From Yamadazyma tenuis (Eukaryota > Ascomycota > Pichiomycetes > Serinales > Debaryomycetaceae), in assembly GCF_029203305.1 (NCBI RefSeq), contig NC_089466.1:930001-994000 (forward strand): a stretch of 64,000 nucleotides of DNA, given 5' to 3'. Within the stretch, counting starts at the first letter, position 1, and every line of letters starts with the position of its first letter. A model generated the notes under the pieces. The model ran no database searches. It was not told where the DNA came from and saw only the letters and a program-made list of their open reading frames with translations. The position numbers and the translations under genes are program-made. Below are positions 18,645-29,700 of this stretch, piece by piece.

Positions 18645-19025
18645 TTATAACTTAGGTCTTGGGTCCAACGACTTAAACACAGTCTCAATAGAGGTGGCCT
18701 TCATCATGTTACCCTTAATCTTCAACTTACCGTTCATAAACAATTTTTGTCCGTTGGCTTTGCCATCGGCCAACTTAACAAAATCAGCATCTTTCAAAAT
18801 CAATTGAACGTCGTTCTTAGGAGGCTTGTCTACCTTTTCAATCGTTCCCTTGTTTTTTAAGTCCAAAAACCAGCTTTGTTCCTTACCGCCTTTGTTCTTC
18901 AAAGTGAACACAATAGCAGCCTTAACCCCCGACACGGCCTTCTTGGCAGTGGCAGCGTCTGATAAGCCATCGGCTAATTGTTGTAAGAAAGGAGAAGCAT
19001 CGAATCCATCTGCGGTGACTGACAT
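18645..19025 (-). CDS. POX18: SCP2-domain sterol carrier / peroxisomal protein (POX18-like)
   Basis: A 126-residue single-domain SCP2 protein: [38 protein letters not shown] and [16 protein letters not shown] are the typical lipid-binding core. Yeast members such as PXP-18 of Candida tropicalis are peroxisomal, fatty-acid-inducible lipid-transfer proteins. The C-terminus is PKL, a weak match to a type 1 peroxisome signal. The ATG at 19025-19023 is clear. The gene strand has TATAAAAG at 19078-19071, and two CCGAGG motifs lie 87-119 bp upstream, matching the site of fatty-acid regulators of the FarA/Ctf1 family. Confidence 0.9.
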   Translation of the reverse strand: MSVTADGFDASPFLQQLADGLSDAATAKKAVSGVKAAIVFTLKNKGGKEQSWFLDLKNKGTIEKVDKPPKNDVQLILKDADFVKLADGKANGQKLFMNGKLKIKGNMMKATSIETVFKSLDPRPKL

Positions 19026-19111
19026 GTTGAATAAATAAGTTGGTGGGTAAATTCTGGGGAAATCCTTGACCTTTTATACTGCTTGATGATCCATGTGAAT
19101 TTAGCGCGAGT

Positions 19112-19144
19112 CCGAGGAAGCGGTGAGTCGTGGCAGTACCGAGG
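19112..19144. promoter_or_regulatory. Paired CCGAGG motifs (FarA/Ctf1-type) and CGG-N15-CCG upstream of POX18
   Basis: CCGAGG occurs at 19112-19117 and 19139-19144, read as CCTCGG on the gene strand. Overlapping them is CGG-N15-CCG (19121-19141), the general spacing of an oleate response element, though it does not fit the stricter baker's yeast consensus. CCTCGG is the reported binding core of Aspergillus FarA/FarB, whose Candida homologue is Ctf1. The position before a peroxisomal lipid-transfer gene makes a functional site likely. Confidence 0.5.
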
Positions 19145-19603
19145 GGAGGGGTCCCCAGGGCCATGGCCTACCGCCACCTGGTACCAGCGATGGCGGCATA
19201 CAGGGCCAGGAACGCCGCCCCATCATTGCAAGCATATGGCGGATTTAGTCCTGTAAGATCCGGATTTAGTCACTCAATTCTGCGTCGGCATATGGCACCC
19301 CAAAAGTTGGGTTAAATACCATTACATTAGGGCCACCGCCAGCAACTTAGTTTTGGGGTGTGAAATGTGTGAAATATCACTGTTACCCCAGCTTCAGTTT
19401 GGTCATGTGATCGAGATGTTTTATCTCGTGCCATTCATGTGAAGAAGTTCTTGTGGAACCTCTGGTGTGTGTAAATCCGTTTATCAAGGTTCACTTGAAA
19501 GCTTATAGACGTCTGGCTGTGTTCGTGTGGGTAATTCATTTGGTGTCCCTCTTACTATGGGTGTCTGGGTCTCTCTCTTATCACTCTTCGTCTCATTGCG
19601 CAT

Positions 19604-19620
19604 TGAAAAATCTCATCGCC
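19604..19620. promoter_or_regulatory. PAC plus RRPE-like element abutting the RRT14 start codon
   Basis: The sequence tgaaaaatctcatcgcc ends one base before the RRT14 ATG. Read on the other strand it gives GCGATGAGAT, an exact PAC element, next to an RRPE-like tgaaaaat. The location is unusually close to the start codon, implying a very short 5' leader or a role other than promoter binding. Confidence 0.5.
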
Positions 19621-20121
19621 ATGTTCAGCTCATCCTCCGCAAAGGCCCACAGTGCCAATTTGATTAGCAAGCTCACGGCGTCCATCCACACACCGGAAAC
19701 TTCTTCCTCGAAGAAGCCTGTGAGTTCGACAGAGCTTTTGGCATCGCAGTTTTCTCAGCCTAGATCAAAAAAAACTATCAAAAAGCGTAACAAGACCATC
19801 CAGAAAAAACAACTAAAAGACGCTAAAGAACTCAAACGTGTCAAATACGAGCTCATAAGGAGTAAGGCCCCTGCCACATTGCCTCAAGAGCACCAAAAAT
19901 ACTTAAAGAAACTAGTGAAAAGAAACAAGAACATCATCCTTGCCAATGACCCCGATCCTACGATGGAAGATTTTTCAACTGATGCGTTACAATCAGAAAT
20001 CTTATCATTCCACAAACCAGCCCCCAAGAAGTCAAACAAGTTCCGCACCTTCAAGAAGAAGAGCGTGCCGGGATTGACCCCGGGCTTGGCTCCCGTGGAT
20101 TATGAGTCTGACTCCGAATAA
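19621..20121 (+). CDS. RRT14: RRT14-like nucleolar protein (regulator of rDNA transcription)
   Basis: A 166-residue, strongly basic protein. Its middle (about residues 45-105) is Lys/Arg-rich with EHQKYLKKLVKRNKNII, and the C-terminus carries PGLTPGLAPV followed by an acidic DYESDSE end, the signature I recall for Rrt14. That protein is nucleolar and was found in a screen for rDNA transcription; its molecular role is poorly known. The frame opens upstream at 19453, but the added sequence is hydrophobic and unlike the family, so ATG 19621 was chosen. A PAC-like ribosome-biogenesis element lies directly before it. Confidence 0.75.
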   Translation: MFSSSSAKAHSANLISKLTASIHTPETSSSKKPVSSTELLASQFSQPRSKKTIKKRNKTIQKKQLKDAKELKRVKYELIRSKAPATLPQEHQKYLKKLVKRNKNIILANDPDPTMEDFSTDALQSEILSFHKPAPKKSNKFRTFKKKSVPGLTPGLAPVDYESDSE

Positions 20122-20173
20122 ACTTGCACTTTTGGCACTATAGCTGTGTATAATAGAATCTATCAATAAATAC

Positions 20174-23100
20174 CTATGTGGACTCCCGTGCCTCAAACAA
20201 CAACTGCCGAATGTCACAGCTGAGTTTTCTAATGGATCTGCGTGGGTCGTCCAAGTTAGTGACTAGTCCTACCAACATCTCGGGTTTATAGAGTAAAATT
20301 GTAGACTTGTCGTTAGTTCTAAGCAACTCCAACAAGCACTTTAATGAAAGGTACCTGATTCTCTCGGTGTTAACGATACGGTTGTTTTCAACGACTTTTG
20401 TGTTTGATAAAACCATCAATCTCTTGACCAAAAGTGGCATGAAGTTTTGTAGATTATTGGAGTCAATAATAATCAAAAGTGTCTCGAGCGAGGTATCAAG
20501 CAAAGTGTTCAACTGGATTGATTGGATGGTCAAAGGTATGATATCGTTGATCCTGGACTTCAACACATGGCTGTCAATGTTCTTGGTCAACACTGCAAGC
20601 AACTGCAAGTGTATTTCGTTCTCAGGTTGTTGCAAAACCTTAGCAAGAACAATATTGAAAACCTGCTGTTTATAAAGACTTCTGGTATTCAAATGATTAA
20701 CTTTGGAGATGATCTTGGAACCCTTGGGTAACTCTTTGTTGGGAGAAAATATCTTCAAGTCCCGAAGAATGATATCAAACGACCGGAGTACAATGGTCGC
20801 CTGGGACGCATCATGGTCAAGAACTTCTAGCAACTTTGTTAAATACTCGATTCCTACTTTGCTTAACCGTAACATGAGGGCTTTAATGATCCACACAGAG
20901 ATCTCGAAATTCGAAGGTTGTTGCAAGTCATAGAGTTTCTCTACCACCGGTTGCAAGCTATCGTCATCCTTATAAAACTTGTTGACAAGAAGACACAAAT
21001 GTTGAAGATAGTTGACCTTTAGAATGGGATCTCTTAAGTTGGAAGTTGTTTCAATGAGACGGACGAGATCTTCAAGTTGGATAGACAAATTCGTAGATTT
21101 ATCGATGTTACTCAAAACATTGTTAAACACTAGAACCATGGGACTGGCCACTTCAAGAATGGTGTATCCACTCAACTTCAATCCACTTTTGGCCTTATTC
21201 TTATAAAAAGCACTTTGGAAATCGTCGAGAATTCCCTGATGCTTGGGAGAGTCGTAATACTTGATCACAAATCCTAAAAGCACGGAGATAAGTTCCAAGT
21301 AATGCCAGTTGTCACTATTGTTTACTCCCGAAGCTTCAACTTCGGCTGCTTGATTCAACAATTTTGGGACTATTCCCTTGAACCAGGAGTTCATTAAAAA
21401 TTGACTTCTCTTCTGGACCTTCATCACCAATGAACCCAATAACTCGATTATCTTACTGTTAAAGTCTCTGTCATTGGAAAGACGGTTGACCAATCTGATG
21501 CTTACAACTTCAAGCAATTGAGAACTCACAACAACCAGGTCCAAAACCTCGACATACTTGGAAAGTTTCTGGTTCTGAGGGTCTATTTGTTGTAATACTT
21601 GAGGCAAAAATACATCCACAATCAACTGGTTGTTCTGATCGCTTCCATCCTCGGTCAAGTTAATGAGGCCTTTCATGATCTCGTCTACAATCAAATCATC
21701 TGGCTTAGCTTCTTCGATCAACTCGAAAAACATGTCGTTAAGAAGTTCCATAATGACATGTTTTTCTTCATAGCTCAAAAACCGACGGAGTTGGATGAGC
21801 TTAATATACTGCTGAATGATTTTGCATTTGAGAGTCTTCTCGATGGTCGAAGACGCTTGAAGAAGCTGTCCCAAAAAAACCACCAAACTATCCTTGACCT
21901 GTGAAAGGTAATTACTCTCAAAGAAGAAGGACGCATTTGGAAGAGAGGAGCTTAATACCTGGTAAGATATCAAAATATACCCGAAAGCATCGATCAAATC
22001 TCTCTGTCTGGCGACTGTGAGCGAAATGTCCGTTTCCATATTGTCGTCGGTATCGTCAAATCCTGAAATAAACTTTCCCAAGTTTTCAGACTGGAAAATA
22101 AACTGTTGGATATAGTTGAATCCTCTTTCACTTGCAGTGGCCATGCTGCTCAATAGAATCACAGCCTTCATGAACACCTTTGAAGTGATACTTAAGTATT
22201 CCTTCAAGTCAGAAGTGATTCCTGGCAAAAGACCATCTTCATCATCCAATCTGGTAGCCATTCGAGACAAGATCTCAAGCACCAAATAGAGAGACTTGTT
22301 CTCGTCACTGTCGGCCAAGTCCATAATGTTCTCTGGAATAAACCGGTCGTTAGAAACAGAGAAGATGTTGGTGTTCTCAGAGTGTAAGATCTCAAACTTC
22401 AACCCATTCCAAATGGTTTCCCAGTACTCAAGTATCGTATCTTCGTGGAACAGGTCCACTGCCAGCAATAAAGTCAAAAGAACGTCATTACGAATCACCG
22501 GGTTCGTACTGGCCAACTTTTCGAACAAGTTGTTAAACAAATCTTTGGCAAATAAGAATTGTGAAGTTAAAGTTGATCTCAATGAGGTTTTCAACTGTTC
22601 CAGAGTGATTTTATACGGGTCATTTGGAGGCGGCCTGAAGGAGATGGGAAAGTAGCAGAAACATGTATCGAACAATTCCTCAACAAAGTGCTTATGGAGT
22701 TCGTTTGTAGCGACTTCAAACCTGAAATAATGGTTGATATTCTTGTTGAGGTCAAACGATATCAAAAGATTACGGGGATCCTTTTCTCCGTTAGACACGT
22801 GAAGAAATGCTTGCACGTATAGATCATGGAGAGCGGGGCGAGTGGTGATAGCGTCGCGGAATCGGGTCAAAGCCGTTTGCAAAAGAGCAAATACCTCGTA
22901 CCTGCCTCGAGCCAAATGGACGGAAGAATCATATTCATCCACCACTTTCCGGAGAATCTTCACTAAGTTGTCGTTCAAGCTTGGACTGAATGCCTTGGCG
23001 TGTAATATGTTAGTAAGGGCTTTTATCACATCGGCAAAACATGGTTTGTCAGAAAACTTTGTTAGTAGAAAGTCCACAAGCACATTGATGTCATGCTTTG

Positions 23101-23344
23101 AAAGAGCTGACGAAGACGAAGTGATTTCATGCAAAACGGCGGCAAGACAGCGCATTCCCTTTGTTCTGTCCTCGTCGATGCTGGAGGTTATACGGCTGCC
23201 GAGAAGTTGTATGAATTGTAAGAATGATAGCTTATTAGTCAGGATGAGGTCTGCGAGAGACGAGGCATATTTGGCAGCATTTTCGGAATCTTCCGCTCCT
23301 GAAAAAGTGACAAATTGAGTTATCAACGTGGCTGGATCACTCAT
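20174..23344 (-). CDS. MET18: MET18/MMS19, cytosolic iron-sulfur cluster targeting factor
   Basis: A 1,056-residue HEAT-repeat protein. The N-terminal region has DEDRTKGMRCLAAVL and LVDFLLTKFSDKP, and the family hallmark FRPPPNDPYKIT appears near residue 245. Helical repeats continue to the end (RYLSLKCLLELLRTN). Met18 works with Cia1 and Cia2 in the CIA targeting complex to deliver Fe-S clusters to DNA polymerases, helicases such as Rad3 and other apo-proteins; mutants show methionine auxotrophy and DNA damage sensitivity. The frame opens at a TTG at 23362; the first ATG (23344-23342, MSDPATL) is used. Confidence 0.9.
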   Translation of the reverse strand: MSDPATLITQFVTFSGAEDSENAAKYASSLADLILTNKLSFLQFIQLLGSRITSSIDEDRTKGMRCLAAVLHEITSSSSALSKHDINVLVDFLLTKFSDKPCFADVIKALTNILHAKAFSPSLNDNLVKILRKVVDEYDSSVHLARGRYEVFALLQTALTRFRDAITTRPALHDLYVQAFLHVSNGEKDPRNLLISFDLNKNINHYFRFEVATNELHKHFVEELFDTCFCYFPISFRPPPNDPYKITLEQLKTSLRSTLTSQFLFAKDLFNNLFEKLASTNPVIRNDVLLTLLLAVDLFHEDTILEYWETIWNGLKFEILHSENTNIFSVSNDRFIPENIMDLADSDENKSLYLVLEILSRMATRLDDEDGLLPGITSDLKEYLSITSKVFMKAVILLSSMATASERGFNYIQQFIFQSENLGKFISGFDDTDDNMETDISLTVARQRDLIDAFGYILISYQVLSSSLPNASFFFESNYLSQVKDSLVVFLGQLLQASSTIEKTLKCKIIQQYIKLIQLRRFLSYEEKHVIMELLNDMFFELIEEAKPDDLIVDEIMKGLINLTEDGSDQNNQLIVDVFLPQVLQQIDPQNQKLSKYVEVLDLVVVSSQLLEVVSIRLVNRLSNDRDFNSKIIELLGSLVMKVQKRSQFLMNSWFKGIVPKLLNQAAEVEASGVNNSDNWHYLELISVLLGFVIKYYDSPKHQGILDDFQSAFYKNKAKSGLKLSGYTILEVASPMVLVFNNVLSNIDKSTNLSIQLEDLVRLIETTSNLRDPILKVNYLQHLCLLVNKFYKDDDSLQPVVEKLYDLQQPSNFEISVWIIKALMLRLSKVGIEYLTKLLEVLDHDASQATIVLRSFDIILRDLKIFSPNKELPKGSKIISKVNHLNTRSLYKQQVFNIVLAKVLQQPENEIHLQLLAVLTKNIDSHVLKSRINDIIPLTIQSIQLNTLLDTSLETLLIIIDSNNLQNFMPLLVKRLMVLSNTKVVENNRIVNTERIRYLSLKCLLELLRTNDKSTILLYKPEMLVGLVTNLDDPRRSIRKLSCDIRQLLFEAREST

Positions 23345-23706
23345 GATACTTTTCTGTGTCAAGTTGGAGAGTATAAGGGGTCTTTGACTGAAGTTTAGCT
23401 TGACAATTCGAATCGTCGCAGTTCCAAATCTCGCAGCACAAATCGATGCTCAGCACTAGGCGATACTGGTACCCACACGATGTGATACCTGGCGCGCACT
23501 AGATACTTTTTGATTCAGATTTGTATAGGCATACACAACAGTTTACATTACTGGTGTATTGGTTTCTTGTTCTAAGCGGAATTCCAACAGCCGACGGAAA
23601 ATATTACCCTACTGTACTTGTTTTGCACGACCAGAATCGTCTGCTTTTTTTCCATCCCACTTTCCCTCGTCGAAAGCCGCATCCTCAAACCTTAGAGCCA
23701 ACGAAA
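23345..23706. other. Divergent promoter region, MET18 / TAO3
   Basis: This 362-bp stretch lies between divergent genes. The TAO3 reading frame stays open through it from a TTG at 23521 and would encode a hydrophobic leader, but no ATG supports that. No other signal was recognised. Confidence 0.5.
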
Positions 23707-26700
23707 ATGATTGAGATCCCTAATTTAGAGGATATCGAGGCTTCCACCAATGTTATTGATCACTACACTCAGTACTCGGATCCCCAGGGACCTCTGGAAG
23801 AAAGCTTGCACGATAACCATGACCAGACCAACTTTGTCTACCCTCAGTATCAACCGAACATACAACAGGCAAATAACCACCTAGATATAGACCCCGATCC
23901 TCATGATCCATATCATTCTCGACTGCTTCTGTTCCCTGAAGAAGATACAGCCGCTACTGGGGATTATCTCCGCAACGATTCAAGCGTTTCCAACGTTGTA
24001 CAGCGGTTCCATGATCTTTCTACCGATAGTACTTCTGTCAACGAAGGCATTTCCGAAGTTGACCCCAAGCACTATCATCTTCAAGACGCTCCCTTCATCC
24101 ATGAACGCCCACAGATAGTGATGCAGACCATCACTGTCGATGTCGACGATGACTCCCTTTCTGATGAGAATACCGACACCTTAAACGATATGGCATCTCC
24201 AATTACTACCCGACTAGCCCCCCATCACCCTGAGCCGTCTCCTCGGCTCCCACCTCCTGCTTCGGCTTCTAGTCGTCTCACTCTCTCAAATGGTGAAGAG
24301 TTTATGAACCTCCGCCGGGGCCTTGCCACAGACTTAAAATCTCCTGCCGAATACACTCTTCATATCGTGTTCACCCAGTTTGTGAGGCACGCTGAGCGCA
24401 AACTTAACTTGTGTCTCGAGTATTCGGTGCATGATGAGGCCCAGGTCATCGAGCTATTGGCTGAAGGTAATGGTGATGATCAATTTGATAAGATTATTGC
24501 TTCGTTGGGGTATATTGCCAAGAAGAAGCCAAAGCCAATTATCGACTCAGTGATGTTTTGGCGGAAAAGCAAAAGTGAGGTGGCTTCGTTGGCCGCTACA
24601 GAAGTTGAAAAGGTTTTGGTTAATGCCAAGTCAAATTTGGGTGGTAATGGCTCTAATTCCATTCCTAATCCTTCTCCTATAAATACAAATGGGCCCAAAT
24701 CCAAACGGAGCCTCAGTCTTATGCGGAGCAAGAGCATCTCAAGAATACGGGACCACCGTCGCAACCAGTCAGCTTCTACTGCAGCGGTGAACAAATCCCC
24801 GGTGGACACCACAGCTCCTTCACAGCCGGTAGGGCACTCGGAATATGCCAAACAGAAGGCTTTTTATGACGAACAATTCAATCAAGCACGAGAAACGGCT
24901 GTTCAGGCTGAACGCAAGTCGTTGGCGTCAATCTATATTTTGTGTCGAGTGCTCATCGAGGTCGTCAAGCAAACACTGCCTGAAGTCATGGGGGATGACC
25001 TAGGTGTCAAGTTGGAAGAGATTGTCTACACTCAGCTCAAGACAACTGATCCGATTAGTACCAGTGAATCGCTTCTCCGGTCTGCAAATTGGAATCTTTT
25101 TGCTGAACTTCTTGGTTGTATGTCCGAAAAGCGGTTTCTCAGTGTTAGTGACCGGTTCATTGCTGACTTGGAGAAGATTCCAACACATATCAGTCACGAT
25201 GATGAACCCAGGCTACATTTACTTATCCATGGAATGCGCTACTTGAAGTTGACCAATTATCCATTGGAAGTATTTGAAGAGTCAGCTGAATTTATCGAGT
25301 CGTTGGCCAAGTTCTTCAAAAATGTTCAAAACGAATCGCTCATTCTTGCTTATTGCGAAGTGCTATCCAACTTGTTACTACCTCTTGCTAATATCTTGAC
25401 AGCTGAAACCAACCATCCGACCTGGTGTGGAGCTATTGAAAGGATTTTCAGTAAAGCCTACTTCATTTGGAATAAATCTAACAGTCTTTCTTTCAATTCT
25501 GAGAAAGGGTCTTCTGGATTCATCAACCTATCCCCAAACAACAGTAGCCATAATGGATCTGTGGCCAATCAAGCTGCTAGTAATGTCTGGGAATGTTCTT
25601 TAAGTTTGCTTACAGCCTGTTTGTCTGTTTCTCGTAAAGAACTATTCCAAACTTCGTGGTATGAGATTATAGAGGAAAATATGAACAAACTCAAGCCAAA
25701 AGTTGATATAGAGGAGAGAACCACATTCATTGCGTGTATTGATAGATTGCTTTGGGTCTTTCTCTTTCGGTTGTCAGACACCTTGAACAATACCATCAAA
25801 AGATTGGACAATTTATTCCAATTGTTGTTCTTTAACAGTGCTGCTATTAACAAGAAAAATCAATGGATAACTGCAGACGTTTATTTGATTAATGCTCTCG
25901 TGCAATTGATCAGAATCGTTGGTTATAGGCATTTGAACTTCACCTTGGACAATATAATCATTGAGCTTGTTAAGCAGAGTTTCAATGGATCCACTTTAGA
26001 AAACTTGCAACCTGAAAAGTTGATTCTTTCTGTTAAGAGTTATATGGCCATTTTGGCTGATTATGAAATAGGAAAGAGACCTGTTTTTCCCACTGATGAA
26101 ACATTGAAACTGAACAATTACAAAGACAACGAGAAAATAGATTTCAACTTCATCGCAAAGAATTCAGACAATGCATTAAGTCACGAGGAGATCATCAAAA
26201 ACTTTGCCAACTTGATAAAGCTTTTGGATACTCTGTATGGTTGTAGCATATGGAACAAGGACTCCTCTGTTTCTCCAGGTGGAAATAATCAACCCAAAGT
26301 CCAATCTCCATTTTCTGCTTTTCACTTTGGTATTGACTTTTCTTATCAAACGACGAAAAACTTACATCTTGAGCTTTTTGCAACTTTGATTGAGGCAGCC
26401 CCTTGGACTATGGTACCACTTTCTAGTGGAATTACCTTCAAAGGAATTGTCGAGATTCTTGCAAGAAACTCGGTACATTCTAATTTCCGTATAGCCAATG
26501 CTTCTATCAATGCTTTAAGAAGATTGGCAAGTCGTAAAAATCCTTCCAGCTTATTGAACTACTTTGCAAAGTTTGCTTTCCAGTTTTCAGACAAACCTAA
26601 TCCAAATTACGACACTGCTTATTTGAACTCGGAAGAATTTCACCGTCTCTTGAAGTTGTACGTGGAACTTTTGAATTGTTGGTTAAGGCAATTCAAACAA

Positions 26701-29700
26701 TCGAGTGAGTCTAAACAATCAGGCAATTTTGCCCATCCCTTATCACAGGATGATGAACTAATGAGCAAAGACGTACTCAATGACATGTATCAAATCAACT
26801 ACAAGACAGATGACTTGGGTGTTACGCAATCGAAACCAAAAGCCAGTGATGAGTTGGAATGGAAAACCATCATAACTGTCATTGAAGAAATTGAAGGAAA
26901 TGGTTTGTTCTTCTTGTGTTCCCAAGATCACAAAGTCAGATACTATGGTATTTCGATCTTGAAATTGGTGGACCAGTTCGACCAGGAGATCTACAATGCT
27001 ACTGATAATACAAACAACCCTACAGAGGCAAACGGAAGCACCGGTTCTGCCGGTAACGGCCATACTCAGGATCATTCCAGGACAAGTTCCAAGTTCGCTG
27101 CTGATTTTGGTACTAGGTTGATCCATGTCTTCGAGAAAACTGATTTTTTGGACTTGATCAAGCCTTTAAAGCCGGAATTGAGTCTTCCTGAACGTAATAG
27201 AGTGTCTAAGTTGAAACACAAGAGCTCTATCTTGATTCGATTGGCAGAATCCGATTACGGTATCGATTCCACTTTATGGTTCAGATTGTATCCGAAATTA
27301 CTTGACATTTTCTTTGAAAAGTGTCCTCTTCCTGTGGCTTTCTGTCGATCTATTGTTTGTGTCAGGCTTGTACAAATGCATGAGCAAATTTTGGAGTTTT
27401 CAGACAGTTACAAAAACTATACTTCATCGATATTTTCGAGAACAAACAATGGAGTAGCACCAGAAGTGTTGGTCGATCAATGGAGGCTCTACCTTATATT
27501 TGCTTGTTGTTCCCTTACCTCAACGAACGAACAAAAGATTTCATTCCCAAGTCAGCCTACTCATGGAAGAAAAAGGTCTCTTCAAATGTTCATCCAGCAT
27601 CAGAAAATCACTAGTGCTAAGTCGGTTTTCAGAATGGTGGTACCATTATTGAAGTCCCAACAACCAATGGTGAAGGATTCAGTCATTTCTAGTTTGAGTT
27701 GCATCAACATTAACATTTTCAAAACCTTACTTGAAAGTGTCCAGTCCCCTCTTGGTGAATGGGAGACCAATGCCAAGCGGAAAGATCCAGGAGAAGACAG
27801 ACTTAGAATTGAAATCATTCATATACTTAGCAGAGTCACTACAAGATTTGGACCTCATAATTTGATCTACTCTGACGAATGGATCATTGCCAATTTGGTG
27901 TCTGTGGTTAAGAGTGTGAAGAATTTCTTGTCAGCTGGTCACATTCAAATTGACATAGACTTTCAGAAACTCAGGAGGTATTTCTGTATATTTTTGGAAA
28001 AAATCTTTATTGGGCTCGAGAAAAAATCTGATTTAGATAGATGGCTTCCGTTCGAGGCCAGAATCGGTTGTTTCAACTACCTAAAAGAATGGTGTGGTTA
28101 TGGTGAATCCAAAGATATTACTGAAGAAAGATACAACTTGATGCTTGAAAAATGTAACCAGAGCAAAAATCTCCCTTCTGCGGCAGCTATTCTTGAGGTG
28201 GAAAGGAAGCAGTTACTGGTAGCTGCATTGAATTGTATGGCAACTATTCTTTCTGGAAATATTACTCAACAAATCGATATTCCTGGCAATGTGGCGTTAA
28301 TGTCTTTTGATGTTCCGTCTCTCATGAAATGGATATATTCACTTCTTTCTAACGAATCTGAAAGTGTCCATGACATAGGTAAAAAAGCTTTGAGCAATAT
28401 TCTTCGGATGAATCCAGATAACGACGAGATCTACCAAGAGGTTTTGAAGCAGTGCTACACCTCTCAAGACAATGCCAAAACCACTGAGAGTTACTACATT
28501 ACTTTTGTGCACTTTTTAATGGAAAGAAAACAATTTTCAAAAACTCCCAGTGATTTACTCTGTTTGGCAACATTCTTAATTGGAGATGATAACTGTGAAA
28601 TCAGGAAATATTCGATGAAATTGCTTAGGTTCGTGGAATCAAAATTCTTTAACTCAACCACGGTGAATAGATTTTCGGAGGCTGTGACCAGCAAAAACAA
28701 GGTTGTTTATAAGAAGGCCCTATTCGAGATATCTGTCCATTTGGCATCGATTCTCCCGGAACACAACTTTGAGCAGATCAGTTATTTTACCATGTGTTTT
28801 AATGTTGTTGGAAATGACACGAGAAGAGATATCTTATCGTGCTTGCTTCCTTGGGTTCAAACCGTTGAAGTTGCTTACAATGTGATACCAAATGAAGTTG
28901 ATAAGCTTGACTCTGACACCAGACTCGTGAAGCCTATAAATGATTTAACTCCAGCATCAATCATGGTGTTGAATAACTTGTTTGAGATCACCGTTAAGTT
29001 CAGTTCGCTCATTATGAATGAGGTTGAAGCTCTTTGGGTGGCTCTTGGTACTAAACCGGGAAACTTTGACATTATTGTCGACTACCTCGTTTCTAACTCC
29101 CTTGAACGTAAAAGCGTCGGGTTTGTGGGATATGCCCGTCGTATTATCGACTACTTAAGTTATTCACAACCAGATATCAATATTATGGTTGACAAGCTTA
29201 TTGGTAACTTACAACCTAAAAACATGGTTCCACCACGGCCTCATTCGATAATAGATTCGGTGCGTCCCAAAAAGGAATTTCCTTATATCGCCAATTTGTG
29301 GGAGTTGATACCTTATAATGATAAGGATGCGGCCTTCTCATTAGGTCAACTTTCACTTATATTTTTGGTGGACTTGTTTACTTCTGATAACGAGCGGATG
29401 GTCAGTCAATTACCATTGTTGTTGCATATCAGTTTCTCGCTTTTGGATCATTACCTTCCACCAGTGCAAGAAGCAGCCGCATCTCTTCTTCGTCACTTGT
29501 TGCATTGTCTCGCATTGACAGATCCAAAGACAGAAATTGCCCTTAACAAGCTTGGCAACTCTGATCATACGAAGTTCTTATGGGTTTACGATGATTTGAA
29601 CAATGACAAAAAGGGTGCCCGAACTCCCAAGAATATGGACTTGTTAGTGCGTAACTGTCTTGAGATTGTTACTCCTATTGTGGCTAATCTCCAAGAAGAA

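Larger units (their letters stand above)
19026..19620. other. Divergent promoter region, POX18-like / RRT14
   Basis: This 595-bp stretch between two divergent genes holds the POX18 control motifs near its left end and a PAC/RRPE-like element at its right end. It also contains a direct repeat cggatttagtc (twice, near 19239 and 19260) and a perfect 10-bp inverted repeat, caccccaaaa at 19296-19305 and ttttggggtg at 19351-19360. No gene was recognised. Confidence 0.6.

Noticed and set aside
23521..23706. Signal-peptide-like leader in front of TAO3
   Set aside because: The frame opens at TTG without an ATG, and the rest of TAO3 is a cytosolic scaffold.
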